Counted from the first letter of the stretch, positions 34,770-48,662 are shown. The stretch: 64,000 nt of DNA from Galaxea fascicularis (GCA_948470475.1 OX419339.1:555001-619000), one strand, 5' to 3'. Notes: generated by a model not told the origin, from the letters alone. Made by a program: numbers and translations.

Positions 34770-37700
34770 AAACACTTAATTTAACCTGTAAACAAGAAAA
34801 ATAAAACAATTTAACCACTTAATTTTTATAAGCGTAAAAACAACAGCATTTATAGTGTAAGAGTATGTGGTAGTCCTGAAGAACTCTATCATAGAGATGA
34901 TTTATACTATCAATTTTTCTCAACTAGTTTTAATTGAGCTTTCATGGGCAACACCTCAATATTTAGAACTTGAAGACAATGTTGCATTGAGAAGAAAATA
35001 CAAGTATTGCCAACGCAGTGATGAAGAAGAGTTGATAAGAAAATTTGTGCGCTAAGATGTACGTGTATTAGTGAATGCTGACATAAAATGAATCTGAACC
35101 CAAGAATAAATCACGGAAATATCCGCGAGAGGAATATATCTCAATGTATTGCAGTAGAATTGAAGTGGCTAAGTTTAACTGCTACCCGCTCCTAAGCAGG
35201 TGGCAAGGCAATACAAAAACTGGTATGTCGCACCTGGAAATGAACGTTTAACCAGGAGTTCAACTAAATTCTACCAAGAGAAACTTGCTTTCCTGGTAAA
35301 CAACTATGAAACAAACATTGCCAATAATACAGAAAGAGAAAACATTGCTGATTTCCCGTCAAATAATCCCAAGGATCGCAGTGGGCCAAGGGGCCTTCGT
35401 TTGTCGGGATAAGAAATAACATTTACACGAATTTAAACGCTTTTATGATAAAAACAGTTTTCCTTAACATTATTTGCAGTCACTCGTTTCATTTGCAAAA
35501 AAATTAATCCCTACAAAGTACTGATTTTTTATGTTATTAGTGATTCATTTTGCCCAATGATCAAAGCCCAATTCACGATCCGCAGAGAGTTTAATATCCA
35601 AGAAATTCTAACATTTTCGTTTCACATTATGAACCACGTGGAAGTGAAGCGGGCTAAGGCATTGCAAAACGGAAAGAAACACGGCAGAAAAGGAATGTCT
35701 TACTTAAATTGAAGTTAGAACGACAATCCAACTCACCACATGATGCAATGCGACGAAAAGTCCAATCGACCTGAATCGCGATCATAAGTTTCTATTGTGA
35801 GATATTTGCTAATCAAAAAAGCTTGAATTTTACCACACATATGGTGAACGCATTACAGGCGAACACGAGTACCAAACTATGCATTTCTTACCTTATATGG
35901 CCGAAAATTTTTAAAGGAAATTTCCGTTTTTCACCAAACTACAACTAACGTCGTGATAAAATTGATATTAATCTGCTATGCATACGTTATTTCCCTGGCC
36001 TTCTGATATGACATTTTGGCAGATCAACAGGTGGTTCTATTTGAAAGATAAGAGACCTCATTACTCTCCAGAGAGCGGTACTCTTGGGGTCATAAGCACC
36101 GTGATAAGTGATTATTCCGTTGAGTTGACTATCAACTACGTTTTATGCGGAGATAATATTCATTTCACGATAAATTACAACTTATCTTACAACTAAGCCA
36201 CAAATAATAGCTATCTTGTCTGCAACTGAAAATACCAGAAAGAACACAAATGCAGCAAAACTTTGAGAGTCTCAATAGGGATAAAGTATTTACGTCTAAA
36301 TGACCTAGATTTCTCGCATTTAAAGAAAATTATAGAAACTTCCCGTCAACAGCCAATTGTCAGAAACTTACTTAAGGCTAAAACAGGGTAACATGAGAAG
36401 GGAGGGAACGGGATGATAGGCCTGTATCGATTGTGCTTGGTAACTTTACGGCAACTTTAAGAGTTTTGTGCTGCAAGCAATTAATTTAGAGCAACGTTTA
36501 CCCCCCCCCCCCCCCCCCATAAAGGAACATTTCGGCAACAATTGAGCCATTTAAGGTAAAAAAAACCCCTAAAATTACACTTAAAATGTGCAGTTGTTTT
36601 GGTTGATACTAAAAATGTTGAAGACGGTTAGTGATTTCACTCATGACAGCATGCACAGTGAAAAGAGATGATGGAAGCAGTTCGCATCAAACAATTACAC
36701 GTGCTGTTTTGGATGCTATGCAGAATAAAAAAGATAATGGTGAATACTTTTCTGATTTTTGCAACCTTTTAGAAACTTTTGGGCATTTGTTTTGACCAGC
36801 TTAAATTCAATGTACTCTAGTACAATCTATTGAGGCCTACGGGGTGGGACGAGACGGGATGAAAATTAAGCCAGGCTTCACCTACAGCATGTGTGGTATT
36901 GATATCGTCCCTCGCAGGTTTCGCTCAATTGCAAACTTTATCTCGCTCATTCTTCCGTATGGTAAACGATAATATAATTCGCAGATCAGGCCTGTAGCTG
37001 GAGGAGGAAGGGAAGGCTGGAGCCCCTCATAATTTTGGAAGTTAGAAAACAGTCATGTTTCAAACAGTCGCCTCCATATAACAGTGTCTGTTCGAAGGCT
37101 CTCCTTTGACTCAATTTGGGTATCCTAGGACAGCTTGACCCGGTAACGCATCAAAGCTTGGTCGGTAATAAAACTTGTTAACTGTTGAAGGACTTTACCA
37201 ATCTGCATGTTAATGTCTGAATCTGGGAAAAGATATACCTGCAGTAGGAGCAGTAGTGGCAGCAGCACCCCGTGATGAGTGACTTTATATTAAATATAGA
37301 AGTATAAGCTTTAGCCTCAGCTAGAGTTTCTTTCATCCACCGAGCAACGGTGGAAGATGATGCTGGATCTGTAAGGTCGAATGTAAGAAATAAATAATTT
37401 GTTCGGGACGTTTGCATCCGAAGCATTTGGCCTCAAACCTTCCGTGCGCTTTTCATATTCCCTTAGACAGCCAACCGGGCACAATTTAGGATCAGATGGT
37501 AAATTGGCATGACAGGAAAGTTAACTCTAGCAGGACTCCCAATACAAGACTTTTTTGTTTAGCTCAGGGAGAGAAAAACAACCCCCTTTTGGGAAAAAAA
37601 ATAGTCTGAATCGAAGATCATGTGGGACCAATATAGACTCCCGCTCAGCGGATGTAAGGGCCAGCAAAACCGAAAATTTCCTGGGTGCATTGTCACCCAG

Positions 37701-37900
37701 GCCATCTAAATAGCTAGTGACCTGATGAACCTTCTGTGTTAAATATGCCCTTCATGACAGACCAGTGGATGTTCACCATCCCTGAGGGAATCGAACCAGT
37801 GGTTGGATAGGTCATGGATTGTGCTGAGCGATAGACATTTATTGACCAATAAGCTTTCCTTGAGTTAGATTCCCTCGTGAGGAAATCTAATAATGCTGAT
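34770..37900. other. Intergenic between the LDLR-A gene and the DIRS remnant
   Basis: Presumed upstream region of the LDLR-A gene. A poly-C tract lies at about 36501-36518. No supported exon was found. Confidence 0.45.
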
Positions 37901-37904
37901 AGAG

Positions 37905-39090
37905 GGGCTAAAATCGAATTAATCTATTGTTGATGTCACCAGCTAGCCCACTTATTCCATGCTCAGGAACTAGAAGTGTTCCTCCACGAAGCCGCCATGG
38001 GCAATGTCCCAGCCTCTGCAGAAGTGCCTGTCTCTTAGTAAGACCAGTTGAGACAAGCCACCCTGCTAAGTGAAGGTGGGTTAGTGGGTGGTTCCCCCCT
38101 CCCCTGCCTGGCCAACAGATCAACGGATTGCGGAAGTAACCGAAAGAAATCTACACAAAGTTGGAGGAGCATTGGGTACCATGGTTGGGTTTTCTATGCT
38201 GGGGCTAGTATGACCAATTTCTGAACTTTTTGGAGAATGACTTGCTTTAAACATCTTCCTATAATGCGAAAGGTGGGGGTGGGGGTGGGGGGCGTATCCT
38301 GTCAACTGGCCTCCAGCTTGCGTACCTGGGGGTCTGGTACAACAGGTGGGATGCGAAGAGAGCTATTTCCAGGGGACCCCAAAGTCTCTGAATGTGTTGA
38401 AATGTCTCTGGTTTGAGTTTCCAATCGGAGTGGTCTACAACAGTGGGCGACTCCCAATCCGCCTCGAGGTTTTGGCTCCCTGGAGTATGTCTTGCCACAA
38501 TAGTGGATTGACGTTGAAGAGTCCAAGTCCACAGTTGCAAGATTTGATATAACGGAGGACCTGGTACCCCTCATTTTGTTGATATATGTCACATTGTCCA
38601 TGAGCAAATGAACCCTCACTTGAGTTTTGTGAAGAGTAAAGGTCTTCATGCAAAGGTTCATTTTGCCCCGCAATGACTTGATCTCGTCGTCCTTCGCAAG
38701 TATCTCCTCTTCTAAAAAGGGAGAGGAGGTGGTAGAGCTACTACCCTTTGGACTGTTTGACACACCAGGGTCGTTTGTAATGAGAGACCTATTCTGAATT
38801 TTGTCTTCTTGCTTATGAAATAATGCCTTGGCTTAGGTAGTTTTCGCTTGAGAGGTCCACTATCTCTGCCCCTGAAATTGAAGGGTTGACCCCGGGATTG
38901 AGAACGCCCGGTCGAGGAGTTGCGGAAAACTCTGTTGGCACCTCTACCTCGATAACGGTTGCCTCGGGAGGTGCCTCTGTATGTATATATATATATATAT
39001 ATATATACCCTGTTGATGTTGCTTTTTGGTTTTCGTTTATTGTAGAACAGCCGGTTAGCAGGGAATGAAAGTTGGCAACAGCACAATATG
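37905..39090 (-). mobile_element. Decayed DIRS-like retrotransposon fragment
   Basis: Minus-strand pieces in several frames. From the 5' side: a gag-like Arg/Gly-rich stretch (SSTGRSQSRGQPFNFRGRD, about 38850-39000). Then a block resembling the RNase H region of DIRS elements (LLMDNVTYINKMRGTRSS; TIVARHTPGSQNLEADWES; GPLEIALFASHLLYQTPRY), interrupted by frameshifts. Then a short 3' region. Most of the reverse transcriptase is missing, so a large internal deletion joined gag to RNase H. Family called from remembered DIRS motifs. A (TA)n microsatellite sits at about 38985-39006. Confidence 0.65.
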
Positions 39091-39822
39091 GAGGCGACTA
39101 TTCTGAAGTATAATGAGGAACACTATTGATTCACGTTGCCTTCGCTGTAGTGCCAGCTCTTGAAACTCCCTAAAAATTCTTTTTTTTTTTACAGGGGGTA
39201 GTTTTGGCCATCTTGCTGCCCCTCCCCCTCCCAGTTATGTTAGGCTTGCTAAACGGCCTGCAAATGCTGAGTTTTTTTTGAAAAACAGTGTTCAGTATTT
39301 CAAATATGGAGAGCTCTGGAGTGTGCAGTCTTTCTTTCTAAGGCTTGGCATGCAGGTATAGATAATTAATTCTGTAATTCAAACCATGATCTAAATTATG
39401 AGACTTAATATCATGGGTGACAAATTACTATTTACTTAGAATTTGGACCGCAAAACGCGCGTAAAATAATTCCCTGATTTCACTCGACACCATTTGATTA
39501 CACATACGAATGCATCAAAAGTAAAGATATAACTTAGTTTGAGACGGAAACTGTTTTCAGCCTTCCTGTTTAGAGTTAAGTAGTTCGCACAAACTCGTAA
39601 GCGCGTACAAAGCGTTAGGATTTCAGGATTTCAAGAGAAACCTTCGACGGCATTTGACAAATTATGTGTTTACAAACACACATTAGATTTTAATTTTCGT
39701 CCTGTTACAGCTGAACCAATAGCTGAATCACAACTGATAGTCTTTTTCTCCATATTGGCCTCTTCTTTATTAATTCTCTTTATGAAACCATATTACGTTA
39801 CACATGTATGGTTTGTATTGCG

Positions 39823-41341
39823 TTACATGAACATTGTTTGTATTGCGTTAACTGCCACCTCCTCTGCTTTAGCTGCCACTTTGATAGTCTTCAGAGCCCA
39901 CAGCGCTCTCTTGACCGAGATGTCCTGGGCTTTTTGTGCTAATTCCGAGATTTCCAAGGAAGAGCGCGCAGCCTCTGCAGCAGCTACAAGTGCAGTGGTT
40001 TGGGCAGAAGTTGCCTTCAAGAGAGCTGAGAAATAAAGAAACATCACGCATTCCATCTACGTGAATTTCACCACATCGCCGTAACAAATTTGCTAAACTG
40101 CTTCCAGTCTCTTTCTGGAAAATCAAGATCTCAAGCCGTCAACGACCTGGAAAAACTGGAGCAAGGAGGAAAAGGAGAAGAGAATGAAGTAACCGCGAGA
40201 AAACAAAGGGACTGGGCCTTTGAAGCCCTGAATTTTTTTCAGGCTTCTTTACGCAATTGCAAAAATTGCGATCACAATTGCGACGATTATTCTTCATTTG
40301 ATTAATGAAACAATTAACTACTCATTAAAAATCTATTGATCATGTATTTACTTTTGAACTAGAGACAGAACCCAGGCCGTAGTTGACAAGGATGTCGTTC
40401 ACGGCCCATGCTGTGCTATCACTGTTCTCGTGTGACAAGTCATGGAGATAGTGTACCACGTAACTGTACGTACAATTATCATTGCCACTTAAAACATTCT
40501 TGCTTCCACTGTCTGCTGCTGTCTTGGCTTTTTGCAGTGCTTTTTTTCTGAGAACTGAGAACTTTTATTCAGTAAAATTATGTAGTTTAAGAATATAATT
40601 TCTCAGCTCACCCTCTCTAGTTAGTTTCATGCTGTGTGGAGAGAGAGCGTTCACCTCTGTGTGGCTTATTTTATTCTTCTTCCCTTTACCGTAGAATTCT
40701 TCATAAGTGTGGTCTAAATGTTCATGAAAATATGCAAGTTAAAAGCTCAGCGTTGCAAGCATTGTTCTTAGTAAACTGTAAAGAGATGAGTTTTTTTCAT
40801 ACCAAAACAAAAATCAACAAAATGCTGAAATTGCCAGTCACACCGAAATGTAAGTACGTGAAAGACATCTTTCGGCTGCAATTTGTTAACAAAATGTCAC
40901 ACAAGAGTTCGAAAATTGCACTTTTGAGCTTGGCCGGACCTCTGGCATAAATTCTATTGACAAAAACATTTTATATTAATTTCACTCATATTTATCAACT
41001 AAAAACGTTCACGTCTGTCAACAATAAAATCTCATTTTCGTTTTGTGGAAGAACACCTATGTTTCTCTGTACCTTTTCCATATGGAATCTGATAGCTTGT
41101 ATTTATTACCTTGTATAGCATTGATTTGTTCATACTGCTGTCCAGGGGGTGGTTTGTAGAATGGTGACACTATAGCCCTGCTTTCTTAAAGAGGAAATGA
41201 CCATAACAATACTTGACAATAACAAATTCGAAACAACGATAGAAAAATGTTGGGATAATGAACAGTTCATTTACCTACAAAATGTTTCAAAAGTAATATG
41301 AAAACAACACAAGGCAACAGTGGAGACAATTTTGTGGTCAT
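39823..41341 (-). CDS. Small secreted protein with Ala-rich helical C-terminus
   Basis: Signal exon 41275-41341 (MTTKLSPLLPCVVFILLLKH, phase 1 out), exon 41110-41184 (Pro-rich, phase 1 in and out) and exon 40352-40554 (acceptor TTCTCAG, phase 1 in). The third exon encodes a Lys/Ala helix, then GNDNCTYSYVVHYLHDLSH with one N-glycosylation sequon. The last exon, 39823-40025 (acceptor TTTCTCAG), is an Ala-rich helix (TTALVAAAEAARSSLEISEL) ending in TAA. The join from exon 3 to exon 4 is unresolved: the obvious donor AAA|GTAAAT is phase 0 while the acceptor needs phase 1. An alternative acceptor (GAAG|GCA) or an unseen exon may fix it; otherwise exon 3 runs to TGA at 40340. No known family recognised. 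The final exon resembles the tail of the LDLR-A gene in type and position. Confidence 0.6.
40225..40310 (+). mobile_element. SINE tail fragment
   Basis: The stretch TTTTTTCAGGCTTCTTTACG and the following CAATTGCGACGATTATTCTTC match, in inverse orientation, the 5' side of the SINEs at 27063 and 63058. Confidence 0.65.
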
Positions 41342-44300
41342 CTTCCTTATGGCCCACAATGCATCTGAACCGTAACGATCACCTGCGTAAGAAATGATTT
41401 AATAAGGCAAGGTATTCGCAAATTTCTGACCGTGCAAGGTTACAGATTCAACTACCGATTATAGACTCTCCTGTTTTCGTTTATTCGATATACAGACACT
41501 CGCTTGCTTGGCCAAGGCCAGACATCTATCTTTGTAGTACAGTCAAGTGTTCGGGCAGCTTGATCTCTTACGCAGCTCTAAGCTGGATTAATAAGTGCAT
41601 TCCATCGACATATATAACTCCAACCCATTGATATCTGCATGCGTCATCCTCTTTCATTGTTTTTATTGTTTTAGATTGCTTGAACTTTGGTTATCGAAGG
41701 AATCTGAGTATCGCGCGGTTTTTGTTTCATCCGCGTAACTCTTGAGTGGTCAGCTTGGTGATTCCACTGCAAAACTCAATAAAATGTTATTGTACTGTGA
41801 TATAAACTTGCAAATTATCCACCATAGTACTTCCCTTAGCTAGCTAGGTCTGATCAACAATGTGTTTCCCGTTCGAAGGTCCAACCTATCTCGTATATGT
41901 AGTAAAAACAAAGCCTATTAATGATCATTACTACAGTAGTGAATAGATATACGTTAAGTTCATCGATAAACATATTAACTTGCTGAATTTCTTGGGTTTT
42001 TGACCGGGAATTATAGACTGAATTTCGATTTCAAAGAGAACACTTTTTGAAATGGATAAATGAATACAAATGTACACAATAAAACAAATCATATACTCAT
42101 TTATAGCTAGCCACTAATTTCCAACTTCATATGCATAAAAACGAGTTTCAACTGACTGTGCTGTTCTTATGCGAACAGAATTTATTTATTGATGAAATTT
42201 GGAACAACTACTGTATGAGATTTCAAGAAATAAACTGGAAAGGTGTTAGTTATTAGTCTATAATTTCGAATTCGTATGAATTGGCACTGTCAGGATTCGG
42301 ATTAAAGAGAAGATATATATTAAAAGTCGGGTGGCTAATTGAGTCATTTCTTCGTTGTAAAGCTACTTAATGAATATCTATAAGGAAAAGAAGCGTACCT
42401 TAAATCATTTTCGTATCTTTCCACTCGCGCTTGCACAATACTTTCGTAATGTTTTCGGAGAAAACGTGATTAGGATCCCACTGCCCTTATTGTGAAGTGT
42501 TGGGACCTGCGGCTTTCCAGTCGAGATTGAATACAATCCTTGTTGTTGACATTTTGGATAACTGGTGACTGAGGTTAAAACATTGTTTAATGATGTTTGT
42601 GCTACCAACTACTGAACAAAAGCGCTATTTAGTTGAATCCCTATTGATATGGTTAGACACATCCTGAAAAGGTCCATTTTCATTTTCATGAATCTAACAG
42701 TGATCTAAAACAAAGCGTGGAATGGACTGTTGGTTTAATATTTGGGACAGTCTGTTATTTCTAAGAATTCCGCAAATACAAACCATAAGAAGCGTTGATT
42801 GAAATGCGTAACTCTTCTTTGCTAAGTGAACATTCCATGCTGCCCCCCAACTTGCGTGACAGGCATTCGAAGGGTAAGGCGAGGGAAAATTCGGGAGCGC
42901 AAGGATGAAGGGGAGAGGGGAAAGCAAAGATATGTTAACGGTGAAATGTCTGGTTGTCAAATACCACGGCATCTAAAGGAACGTTTTGTTGCCTGCAAAA
43001 AGCAGTCTTCTAAACTGAAAATCGTTAACAGTTCCACTGCAGCAGAAGGACTGAAACGCTACCATAAACAGGAAATCACTGGTATTCGATGGCAGTACAT
43101 TCCAACCTGCTGTCAAATTGGAAAGTGGATGACTTGACCTCGACACTTCACTTTTCTCAATTGCACATGGAATCGAAAATTCCGCCAATATTTGACAATA
43201 AACCACCTTAGAATCCAAGATAACGGCTTTCCAACAGCGTTGATCCAAAATAACGAAAATACCTTTCGGGATAAAAGAGAACACGACTGAGTGATTGCAA
43301 CTCCTTTAGCTACTGTTCAGTGTTAGGAAGAGGAAAACACTGTTGACATCAGTAGAAATATAAATTACTCACTGAATTGAAAACCACAAAGAAATACATG
43401 TATCATCGAGGGCGGAAACGATTACACGTAATAAACGTCTATTGGAATCAATCCCCGAAATAGAAGGGAAAAGTTACAATTGATCATTTTCAACAGATAA
43501 TATAAAGTCTAATTAAAAAATGAAAAGTGAGGAGAGAGATATCTTACCAGAGCGCAGTGAAACTTCCAACAGTTGGAGGAACGCCTCTCGAGCTGCGCGA
43601 GGCATCCAATGTAAAAATAAGGAACTTCACGCAGAGTAAGACCTGAAGGAGGGTCTGGGAAATAAATACTTTTAGCCAGTGGGAAAATTTACCAAGGCAA
43701 CCGACAGAAATCAGGTGTTTAAACGTTCCAACCAGCCAGCTAGACTCGTCACAGACACCAATTCAGCTAGATTTCGTTAAAATAACATTACATACATACA
43801 TACATAGTTTATTTATTTAAACACGGTAAAATCTTCAGTTAAAAAGTTAATTAAAAACAACACTGTTTTACAAGATTGCCGTGTGGGAGCCCGACTGACA
43901 ATTGACAGCAAAGATTTTAATTTTAACAAACATTTCGCCAGCCAGTTGAAAATCGGCCTGCAGAGCGGTTATTTTGCAGATCGGCTCCGTTGGGTACTGT
44001 CGAACAAGGTCGAACCTCGGCGTTAAGGAGTTGATTTATCCTCGGTTTTGGAGATTTATTCTACGGTTGTTACAGTCGTCGTATCGCATTTACGGACCTA
44101 AGGTTACGGAATTATACATAGGTCGATGTAAACGGAGTTGTGATGGTAATAACAGGCAAAACAGTCTGATTTAGCTGAGTGTCGCAGTCATTCCTGAAGA
44201 ACAGTTAGTTCCTCATCAACGATTACAGTAGATATCTGTTCCAAGGAGGAGTCGTTCGCCTTAGTTAAGTTTCGGCGTTGATCAAAGAGTGCACTCGGAT

Positions 44301-44680
44301 TTTCGTTACAGAAGCATGGCCTAACAAATTTTACAATGGGGAAAAAACAGCCCCTGATATTTTTGGAAGGGTCATATTTGCTGTTTTTGGCAGTCAAAAA
44401 CGTCAGCTAGCATTTTCGGAAAGGAAACAGTTCCCTAGAACGTTCGTGGAAAGTTGACTTTAGCTAGCAATTCTCAAAGGGAGACTTTGTTCCCCAAAAT
44501 TTTTCAGGCAATTTAAATTTTTAGTTAACGAATCCGAACAAATCAAATTCGTTTAGCTAATGAAAACATGACTTAAACACGCTTCAAGTGCCATGAGGTA
44601 CTTAAAAATGCCTCTTTACAGCTTTTGGTTCTCTTTACAGATTTTGCCTCGTTGGGTACCCGTGATTTATGCAATCCGGT
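41342..44680. other. Intergenic
   Basis: Upstream of the 41 kb secreted-protein gene. Several frames of about 100 codons (for example near 42826-43284) overlap on both strands without splice context and are treated as chance. A short CATA repeat lies at about 43792-43806. Confidence 0.4.
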
Positions 44681-44684
44681 AAGG

Positions 44685-45010
44685 AGGCCTGTAAAGAAAT
44701 CAACGGGGTTTGAACCCGTGCATGACCTCGCGATACCGGTGCGATGCTCAGACCAACTGAATTATGAAGCCACTGACGTTGGGAGCAGGTCAATTGTGGG
44801 TTCATATCTTCCTGTGAAAGAGATGAATGTGAATGATGCAAATGAAATAAATCGTATATGGACTGCGGCAAATGAATGGTGATTCTCGCAGTTGTGAACG
44901 CAATTTATGCAATTGCGTAAAGAACCCTGAAAAAACTGACCTCGCGATACCGGTGCGATGCTCTAACCAACTGAACTATGAAACCATGCACTGACGTTAG
45001 GAGAAGGTAT
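44685..45010 (-). mobile_element. Two partial tRNA-derived SINEs
   Basis: Two head copies on the minus strand, at 44697-44772 and 44938-44990. Both carry GCATCGCACCGGTATCGCGA and belong to the same family as 27127-27197 and 63125-63196. Indels in the tRNA-like part (an inserted CATG in the first) rule out a functional tRNA. Confidence 0.75.
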
Positions 45011-45210
45011 CTGTATATTAAATGTATGCTGCTTGAGCAATTCCGGCCATGCTGACTTCATTTGATTTCATCATTTAATTTAACTATTCCGTAAATTTAA
45101 AATGTTCACCAGTGTAAAATCTTCACCTACTTATTACTTACCAAATAAACAATAGACTGGCATGCACAAGTTTATGAAGAATTTCCTGTGTCGTAATAAT
45201 CTCAATCAAT

Positions 45211-46043
45211 TTAACATGGCTTTCTATCGCCTCCACCCGGACCGGGGCGGTGCGAATTTTCAATATCCCAGGAAATTGTTTTGCGTTTTTTAGAGCGCAA
45301 GAACTGATTGGCGCAGACGAAATAGCTTCCGCCAATAAATTCATTTCTGCCGCTAGAAACGGAAGGATCTCCTCCTTCCTTAACATAGTGCCTCTTTAGG
45401 TCAATAAAACGAATAGCCCTTCTTGCCCTTTGTCCCAATAGAATCCATGCAGATGACTGAATATTTTTGCTAACATATTGAACAAGGAGGTCTGTGAACG
45501 GCTCCCACAAATCTAAGTGAGAACCTGTAACATCTTTCATCACCGTAAATGCCGAGTTTAACAGCAACACTCCTTGCTTGAGCCATGGGGTCAAGTCACC
45601 GTTTTCAAGGGTTCTGACTTCCACTCCTTCCAATCTTAACTCTACAAGTATGTTCAGTACACTAAGCGCAGACGGATCGCGAGTGTTATCTTCTGGACTG
45701 AGGCTGAACGCCAGGCCTGTAGCCCTGCCTCTTTTGGGGTACGGATCCTGGCCGACGATGACAGCCTTGACTTTATTGGGACTGACCTCTTTAAGAGCTC
45801 TGAACATGAGGTGCATTGGAGGTTCAATCAGGGAAGGTTGACCAGCAATTACAGGAGAAATATTATTTGTTATTAAGGTCTTGACCTGTTCCTCCGCGAA
45901 GAATCCCTTCCATCCCCTTGGAGCACAGTCAAGTTGGTACAAAAAATTAGCCAATGTCATTTTATCATATGAAGCTGTGTCGCAGGTGACGTCATTTTCC
46001 ATTGACTCAAGTGTTTCCAAGTCAGTATTATTGGTGAACAGAC
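45211..46043 (-). CDS. Uracil-DNA glycosylase-like protein 1 (UNG fold, altered catalytic motif)
   Basis: A single 833-nt exon with acceptor TTTCTTTCTAG, phase 1 in, stop at 45211; 277 codons after a split Gly. Family-1 UDG motifs run in order. VIVGQDPYPKRGRATGLAFS holds the water-activating Asp and the Tyr, with final His replaced by Pro. GVLLLNSAF holds the uracil-binding Asn. GGDPSVSSG stands where HPSPLS is expected: catalytic His is Asp, and the Leu that replaces the flipped base is Ser. Two Cys before the UDG core (about 23 and 39 in the exon) match a pair in the paralogue at 59461. No start Met opens the exon, so an upstream exon is needed. The phase-1 exon at 55284-55360 is the only fit found, 9.2 kb away across a Harbinger insertion. 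DNA-repair UNGs do not normally need such an exon. Excision activity is doubtful. Confidence 0.78.
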
Positions 46044-46949
46044 CTAGAAAGAAAGAAAAAGTTTTAATTTTAGCTTGGAAGTAAAACCTTTTTCAACTAT
46101 TTTATTGATAAATGGAATTCTTTGTTAAAAGTTGTAAAGTAAGTAGTTCTAGTTACAATGGTGCTTAAAAAATCTGAAGTTTTACTGTTATCAAGATAAG
46201 GTTAATGCTTTACTACTGTTACCATACCCTACTACAACACATTGAAGATCCATTATCACTTTCCATAATGCACCGCGGTCATACTAGAATTTTGTGAACC
46301 AAGAAAACCTTCAGCCACTGCAACAGTAAGACACTTAAGTAATCCGTAATTTGCGTTCACCTGTTTAGGTTAAAAAAGAAAAAGAAATATGCACAACGTA
46401 TATTTTTCGAGATACTTTGCATTTTAGTGTGATGGAAACCAAATTTGTCGCCATTGAAATTTCTGGGTAGAGCGATGCCGTCGAAGGTTCGAGGGCGGCC
46501 TTGAAGGAGAGTTTGACCATACAGGGTTTGACAATAACACCAACTCGGAATGAGTTTGCTGAGTGTCTGCTGCTCTGTAATAGGTTGTCTCCGACGATCG
46601 GCAGCCGCTGTTATGAAACAAGTTCGAAGAAGCGACGCGGTCAAAGTTTCGGCTTATCGCCAATACAAGTCTCCCAGTGATGATACTCCTAGTCTGTCTT
46701 GGCATTTATTTAGTTTATCAGATTGTATTTTATTACTTAAAGTGATGATGATTTGCAAATTCCCGGCCGTTATTTGTGGGGACTCCAAACAAACAAAAAG
46801 AGCATTACGGGAAATGACATTGGGTCTTTACCTATAGCCACTGTTTCTCAACGGTTGCAATTTTAAACGGTCCTTTTTAATTTAATGAGTTTGACCACAA
46901 ATTTGTAACTGGATACAGATGTTTTTCTTACCGAACGCTAATTATATTG

Positions 46950-46983
<34 letters not shown>

Positions 46984-48471
46984 CTGAGTCAAGGTAAAAT
47001 CCAACAAGTTGGTCAAAAAATATCGAGACAAATAGTTATAGAAATAGTAGTTGCAAAAGGAGTCAAATTTACGGTAACATTTGTCAACAGTTCAAATTTA
47101 TTTTGTGCATTCCTACCGTTAAATATCTTCATTCCATATTCAGTTGACTTATTTGTAGATTTTGGTATAGATTTATGTAATAATGGGCCCAAATACTTGT
47201 CCGAAACTTCAATCAGCAAAACGCGATTCAGCCGCCATTGTTTTGGTTTTCAAAGCCGGCGCTTTTCGCTACTGGTGGGTTATAACAAATAGCCTACTAG
47301 TAGCTCAACCAATCAGAACGCAGCCTTGATAATAGACCACTAGTTGGATTTTACTAATTTATTATATCTCTCAGTTGGTACGCGCGCTGTGATTGGTCAA
47401 TTTTGCGGGCCGTATTCTACTGTACGGCCCACTAAATTTAAAAGTTTCCTTTCCGAGCGTCTGATTAACCTCAGATATATAATAAATATCTTACTAACCT
47501 TGTTTTCTCGGTCCGTACCGAAGGGACAGGCGCTTGTTTTCCCCGTTAGTTCAGTTAATGGCCCGCGCGCTTCGCGCTTGGGCCATAAATGAACGGGAAA
47601 AAACTCGGTCCGTAACTTACAATACGGACCTCGAACTTGGTTAGTACGAGGTACATACTAATAAAATGGCAAGAAAATGTCGTTCTCGTCGTCGTCATCA
47701 TTTTAACTTTCATTATATTTATTATTATAAGAATAATTATTATTAACTCTCGTGGACATAGCACTTTGACGGACCTGATAGATTTAGACGGTGTTGGCTC
47801 ATCGATTATCATTATCTTTTTCCTACTACTGCATTCTAACTTTGTCGAAAAAGCATCAGTGTCATCAAGAATATGTATTTGTCTTGAATTTTAAAACGGC
47901 GTGTATTCTTCAGCATTTCTTTAAATTTAAAGACCTTACAATTCTTACCACTTACATTACAGCTACTTCAATACCACGACTACTTACCTATAACACTACG
48001 CTGCAAAACTGACACTACTTAAAATACCCAAATATCACATACAAAAATAACATATAAAATAACATAACATTACCTACAAGAAGACAGAAAAAATCTACCA
48101 GGCCTCAAGCTGTATACAATAGTTAATTATATACCAAAGTACACCAATGAACCAATCAATAGTTGCAAACGATATATCTTGAAGCAGGTACGACTCTTAG
48201 ATTTACGATCGTCGTAAATATTATTCCAGAGTTAAGCACCATTAAAGCGAATGTTAAATTGTCCATAGTTAGTCCTAACTTTAGGTAAATGATAAAAGTT
48301 CTTACGGGCCAGTCTTGTTCCATATCCATTTACTTTTCGAGCGTCCGAATCACTTTTTTGAAAGTTACACTGAAGTCAAAACGAATTTTGGCTTTCTCTA
48401 ATTTAATTTGTTCGTCAACTACGGACCCAAAGCGCTAAAACAAACGTGTTTGCGTTTTGCTTTAGTCAATT

Positions 48472-48662
48472 CAGGCGTGGATCCAGGATTTTTTTAATGG
48501 AGGTGGCTGATAATAAACTATACTATAGGCCACCAAACTATACTATATTTTTTGGGACCCATGTGTGTATTTCCTTTTTTTCACGTATTAGATTTTTATG
48601 GTGGGCTTATCCGAAGGGGAGTGGCTAGCCACCCAATCAACCCCCCCCTGGATCCGCCCCTG
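48472..48662. mobile_element. MITE with CAGGSGYGGATCCAGG ends
   Basis: Left end CAGGCGTGGATCCAGG and right end CCTGGATCCGCCCCTG, 191 bp in total. CAATT flanks both sides directly. Ends of this type are common in hAT-like MITEs, but the visible duplication is only 5 bp. Confidence 0.7.

Noticed and set aside
42826..43284. Pair of 103-codon ORFs on opposite strands
   Set aside because: No domain, no splice sites and mutually adjacent antisense frames; not supportable.
46357..46837. Overlapping ORFs of about 95 codons on both strands
   Set aside because: No splice context, and the frames overlap on opposite strands; probably a GC-richer promoter-like segment.
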